Positions 62,301-64,000 of a stretch of DNA of 64,000 bases are shown in pieces. Position 1 is the first letter of the stretch; every line of letters starts with the position of its first letter. The DNA is from Cystobasidium ongulense (lineage: Eukaryota > Basidiomycota > Cystobasidiomycetes > Cystobasidiales > Cystobasidiaceae). The stretch spans positions 310,001 through 374,000 of the forward strand of contig BQUP01000002.1 in assembly GCA_022835595.1 (NCBI GenBank). The letters are read 5' to 3'. The notes under the pieces are model-generated. The model was not told where the DNA came from. It ran no database searches and saw only the letters and a list, made by a program, of their open reading frames with translations. The position numbers and the translations under genes are program-made.

Positions 62301-64000
62301 AGAGAATAAATCTTTTATAGCACCATCTGCTTTTGTACCTTTCATTTTCATTTCTAATTTATCTTGTAAAACTCTATTAAATTCTTGTACGTCATGCTGT
62401 AAGAAAGAATCTAATGAAGTCCATCCAAAAGATCTTGTCAAATCTGTTGTTGAAACTGGTAATTCCGATGTCTGTAATAGATAAAATACTCTCTGTAACG
62501 CTAAAGGTACGCTATCTGGTGTATCATTTTCTGTTGGAATTTGATAGACTGCTTTACGGTATGCATTGGTGAAGAAGAGTGATTGAAGGAGAGAGTTCAT
62601 GTAGCATGTTGCACCTTGATTCTTGAGACCGACATATCCAGTCTCTTTCTTCGAGTCGTAGCTGTGATAATCAAGCCTGCATTAGCCGAAAGCTCCCTGC
62701 CCCGAATCAACAAAAGATACCTCAACTCACTTATGCCAGTTATGCCATAGAACACCAGTAGGGTCCTTTAGGACTCTAACAAAAGCAGTAACTACGGTTT
62801 CGTCATTTTCAATAATAGGTCTTCCCCTCGCTGGATCAGGTTGGAAAAGCTTCTTGAGATCGACAAATCTCGTGAATCCCCAATCTTGTTCCTCAGGGGT
62901 GAAACGATGGTGTGCCTCTGTTTTATTTGCAATTATGAATCAAACGCGCATCATCAGTTTCTTGAACACTTCTGATGGAAAGCTCAAAGAAGGCAGCCTG
63001 CTTACGACTCTGAATAAAATGAGTAGGATCTTCAGGGTTAGAAATGGACAGTGCGAATTGCGCGCAAACATGCCAATTTTCAGGTGCATGTTTTGAATCG
63101 CCGTAATTCAAATATACAGAGACCATATCATTGGCTTGACCATTTGAATTGCCTTGCGGGAACAAGAGTACGGACCTGTGATATCAGATCATTGGATAGG
63201 CAATGATAGTCAGAATGTGGATCTCTCGCATTAGATTGGCGATGACTGAAGAGGGGTGAGATACTTACCACTTGTGTCCACCACATTCAAATTCAGGGGA
63301 GCAGATTCGTTTATCTTTCTCGCGGTAGTTTTTGAGTCGCCAGTGGAATACTCTGAAATCGTCAATTTCTTGACCGAGATCAGGCATGTATTTCTGCGCG
63401 AATAGTTCGCCTGAAAAGGATAAAAAGTACAGCGAGCAAAGTGCCGCCAACTTCAGTCAGTATGTGAATTTCCGATTCAAGACGCGCACGTTCCGATGAA
63501 TTCTTGTGCAAAAAGGTGAAAAATAGCCAGTTGGACTCACCATCTTCAACACTGATAGGAGGTTCAGCTTGTTGCTGTTGAAGTTGTTGTTGCTGTTGAA
63601 TAGCAGCTTGAGTATTATGATGCAATTGCAAAGCTTGATCATAATGCTGATGACCAGGAGAGAAAGTCAAGACTTGACCGTCGCTCGCTGTGAGGGATAC
63701 GATGTCTCCTTGTTGACCTGGAGCTAGCTGAGAAGCGACTATACCAGGCTGCTGTTGCTGTTGTTGTTGCTGTTGTTGAGGGTGCTCTGATTGTTCATGC
63801 TCCAGCTCGTGCTGCTGTTGCTGATTCGGGGAAGTAGGTGCTGAATCCCGGCCGTTTATAGGCACGACCTCTTCACCGTCTAGAGCCATATCCGGGTGTG
63901 GATAGCCGTTCTTTTCGTAGAATTCCTGGTGAAAGCGTATGAATTCTGCGTGTTCTTGAGAGATCTCTTGGTCGTCGTCTGTTTGTGCCTCGTCGTCTTC
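59399..64000 (-). CDS. UBP15: Ubiquitin carboxyl-terminal hydrolase, USP7/Ubp15 (Ubp21/22) family, 5' end missing
   Basis: Cysteine protease that removes ubiquitin. The gene enters from the right edge with an acidic segment and Gln-rich runs. The MATH/TRAF domain shows FRVFHWRLKNYREKDKRICS, HKWSVLLFPQGNSNGQANDM and WHVCAQFALSISNPED. The USP catalytic core has GLKNQGATCYMNSLLQSL (Cys box), a QHDVQEFNRVLQDKL segment, and GDVHGGHYFVLIKP (His box) with the Asp in KLDDDRV. C-terminal ubiquitin-like domains follow (LWVLVNRQNKTVRPD; IMIFVKHFDVSTQTLAGVG; VKVTWVGLHNKEEGHHTFLM; LRLGYGDKEFSKIKFALI). The end is DDYLGLDHPDRSGKNRLEKA followed either directly by Leu-stop at 59478 or, by splicing a 70-nt intron (59481-59412), by LYIR-stop at 59399. 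The latter matches the LEKAIKIHN ending of USP7 better. Exons up to 62600 use strikingly A/T-ending codons. Confidence 0.95.
63545..63785. repeat. CAG/CAA-type triplet tracts encoding poly-Gln
   Basis: Two clusters of TTG/CTG triplets on the plus strand (about 63565-63605 and 63752-63778) encode Gln runs in the N-terminal part of the USP7-like protein on the minus strand. Mixed CAA/CAG codons limit slippage but length variation is likely. Confidence 0.7.

Overview
This window is nuclear DNA of a fungus, most likely a basidiomycete. Genes are dense and broken by many short introns (mostly 50-100 nt, GT..AG), some exons are only 11-24 nt long, and the proteins (Cdc42, Set1, zuotin, Lro1, a B56 PP2A subunit, a Jsn1-like PUF protein) are fungal orthologues. 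The intron density is unlike intron-poor smuts such as Ustilago, but the class cannot be fixed from the sequence alone. I see no transposon, virus-like element, tRNA or rRNA gene.

Layout. Positions 1-8391 hold four genes on the minus strand, tightly packed: DHX37/Dhr1 RNA helicase (C-terminus beyond the left edge), mitochondrial tRNA t6A enzyme Qri7, GTP cyclohydrolase I and RNase H1. From 8688 to 13919 three plus-strand genes follow: a YggS/PLPBP-type PLP homeostasis protein, a cold-shock-domain protein and an aldo/keto reductase. An EH-domain protein (minus) and CDC42 (plus) diverge at about 16 kb. LRO1 (PDAT, minus) and a signal-peptide-bearing alkaline phosphatase (plus) diverge across 2 kb. 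Next comes an unrecognised secreted Cys-containing protein (plus), a long RRM+PUF RNA-binding protein (minus), and a 1721-residue minus-strand protein that joins an N-terminal GDS1-type winged helix to a C-terminal APSES/KilA-N-like domain. RPS18 (plus), SET1 (minus), ZUO1 (minus), an RTS1-type PP2A B56 subunit (minus) and a USP7/Ubp15 deubiquitinase (minus, running off the right edge) fill the rest.

The genes do not form one pathway. Themes recur: ribosome and translation (Dhr1, Qri7, RPS18, zuotin), RNA binding (PUF, cold-shock protein), chromatin and transcription (Set1, GDS1/APSES protein), cell polarity and signalling (Cdc42, B56, EH protein), and secretion (phosphatase and its unknown neighbour). 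Exon models were derived by hand. For QRI7, FOL2, the PLPBP gene, the cold-shock gene, the reductase, the EH gene, CDC42, the phosphatase, the GDS1/APSES gene, RPS18 and SET1 the exon lengths sum to whole codons, which supports the models.

The most interesting items are the GDS1/APSES fusion, a long complementary pair inside an RPS18 intron, several microexons (11, 17, 18, 21 and 24 nt), a GC-AG intron in RNase H1, and a secreted-protein gene whose signal-peptide exon has no in-frame ATG.
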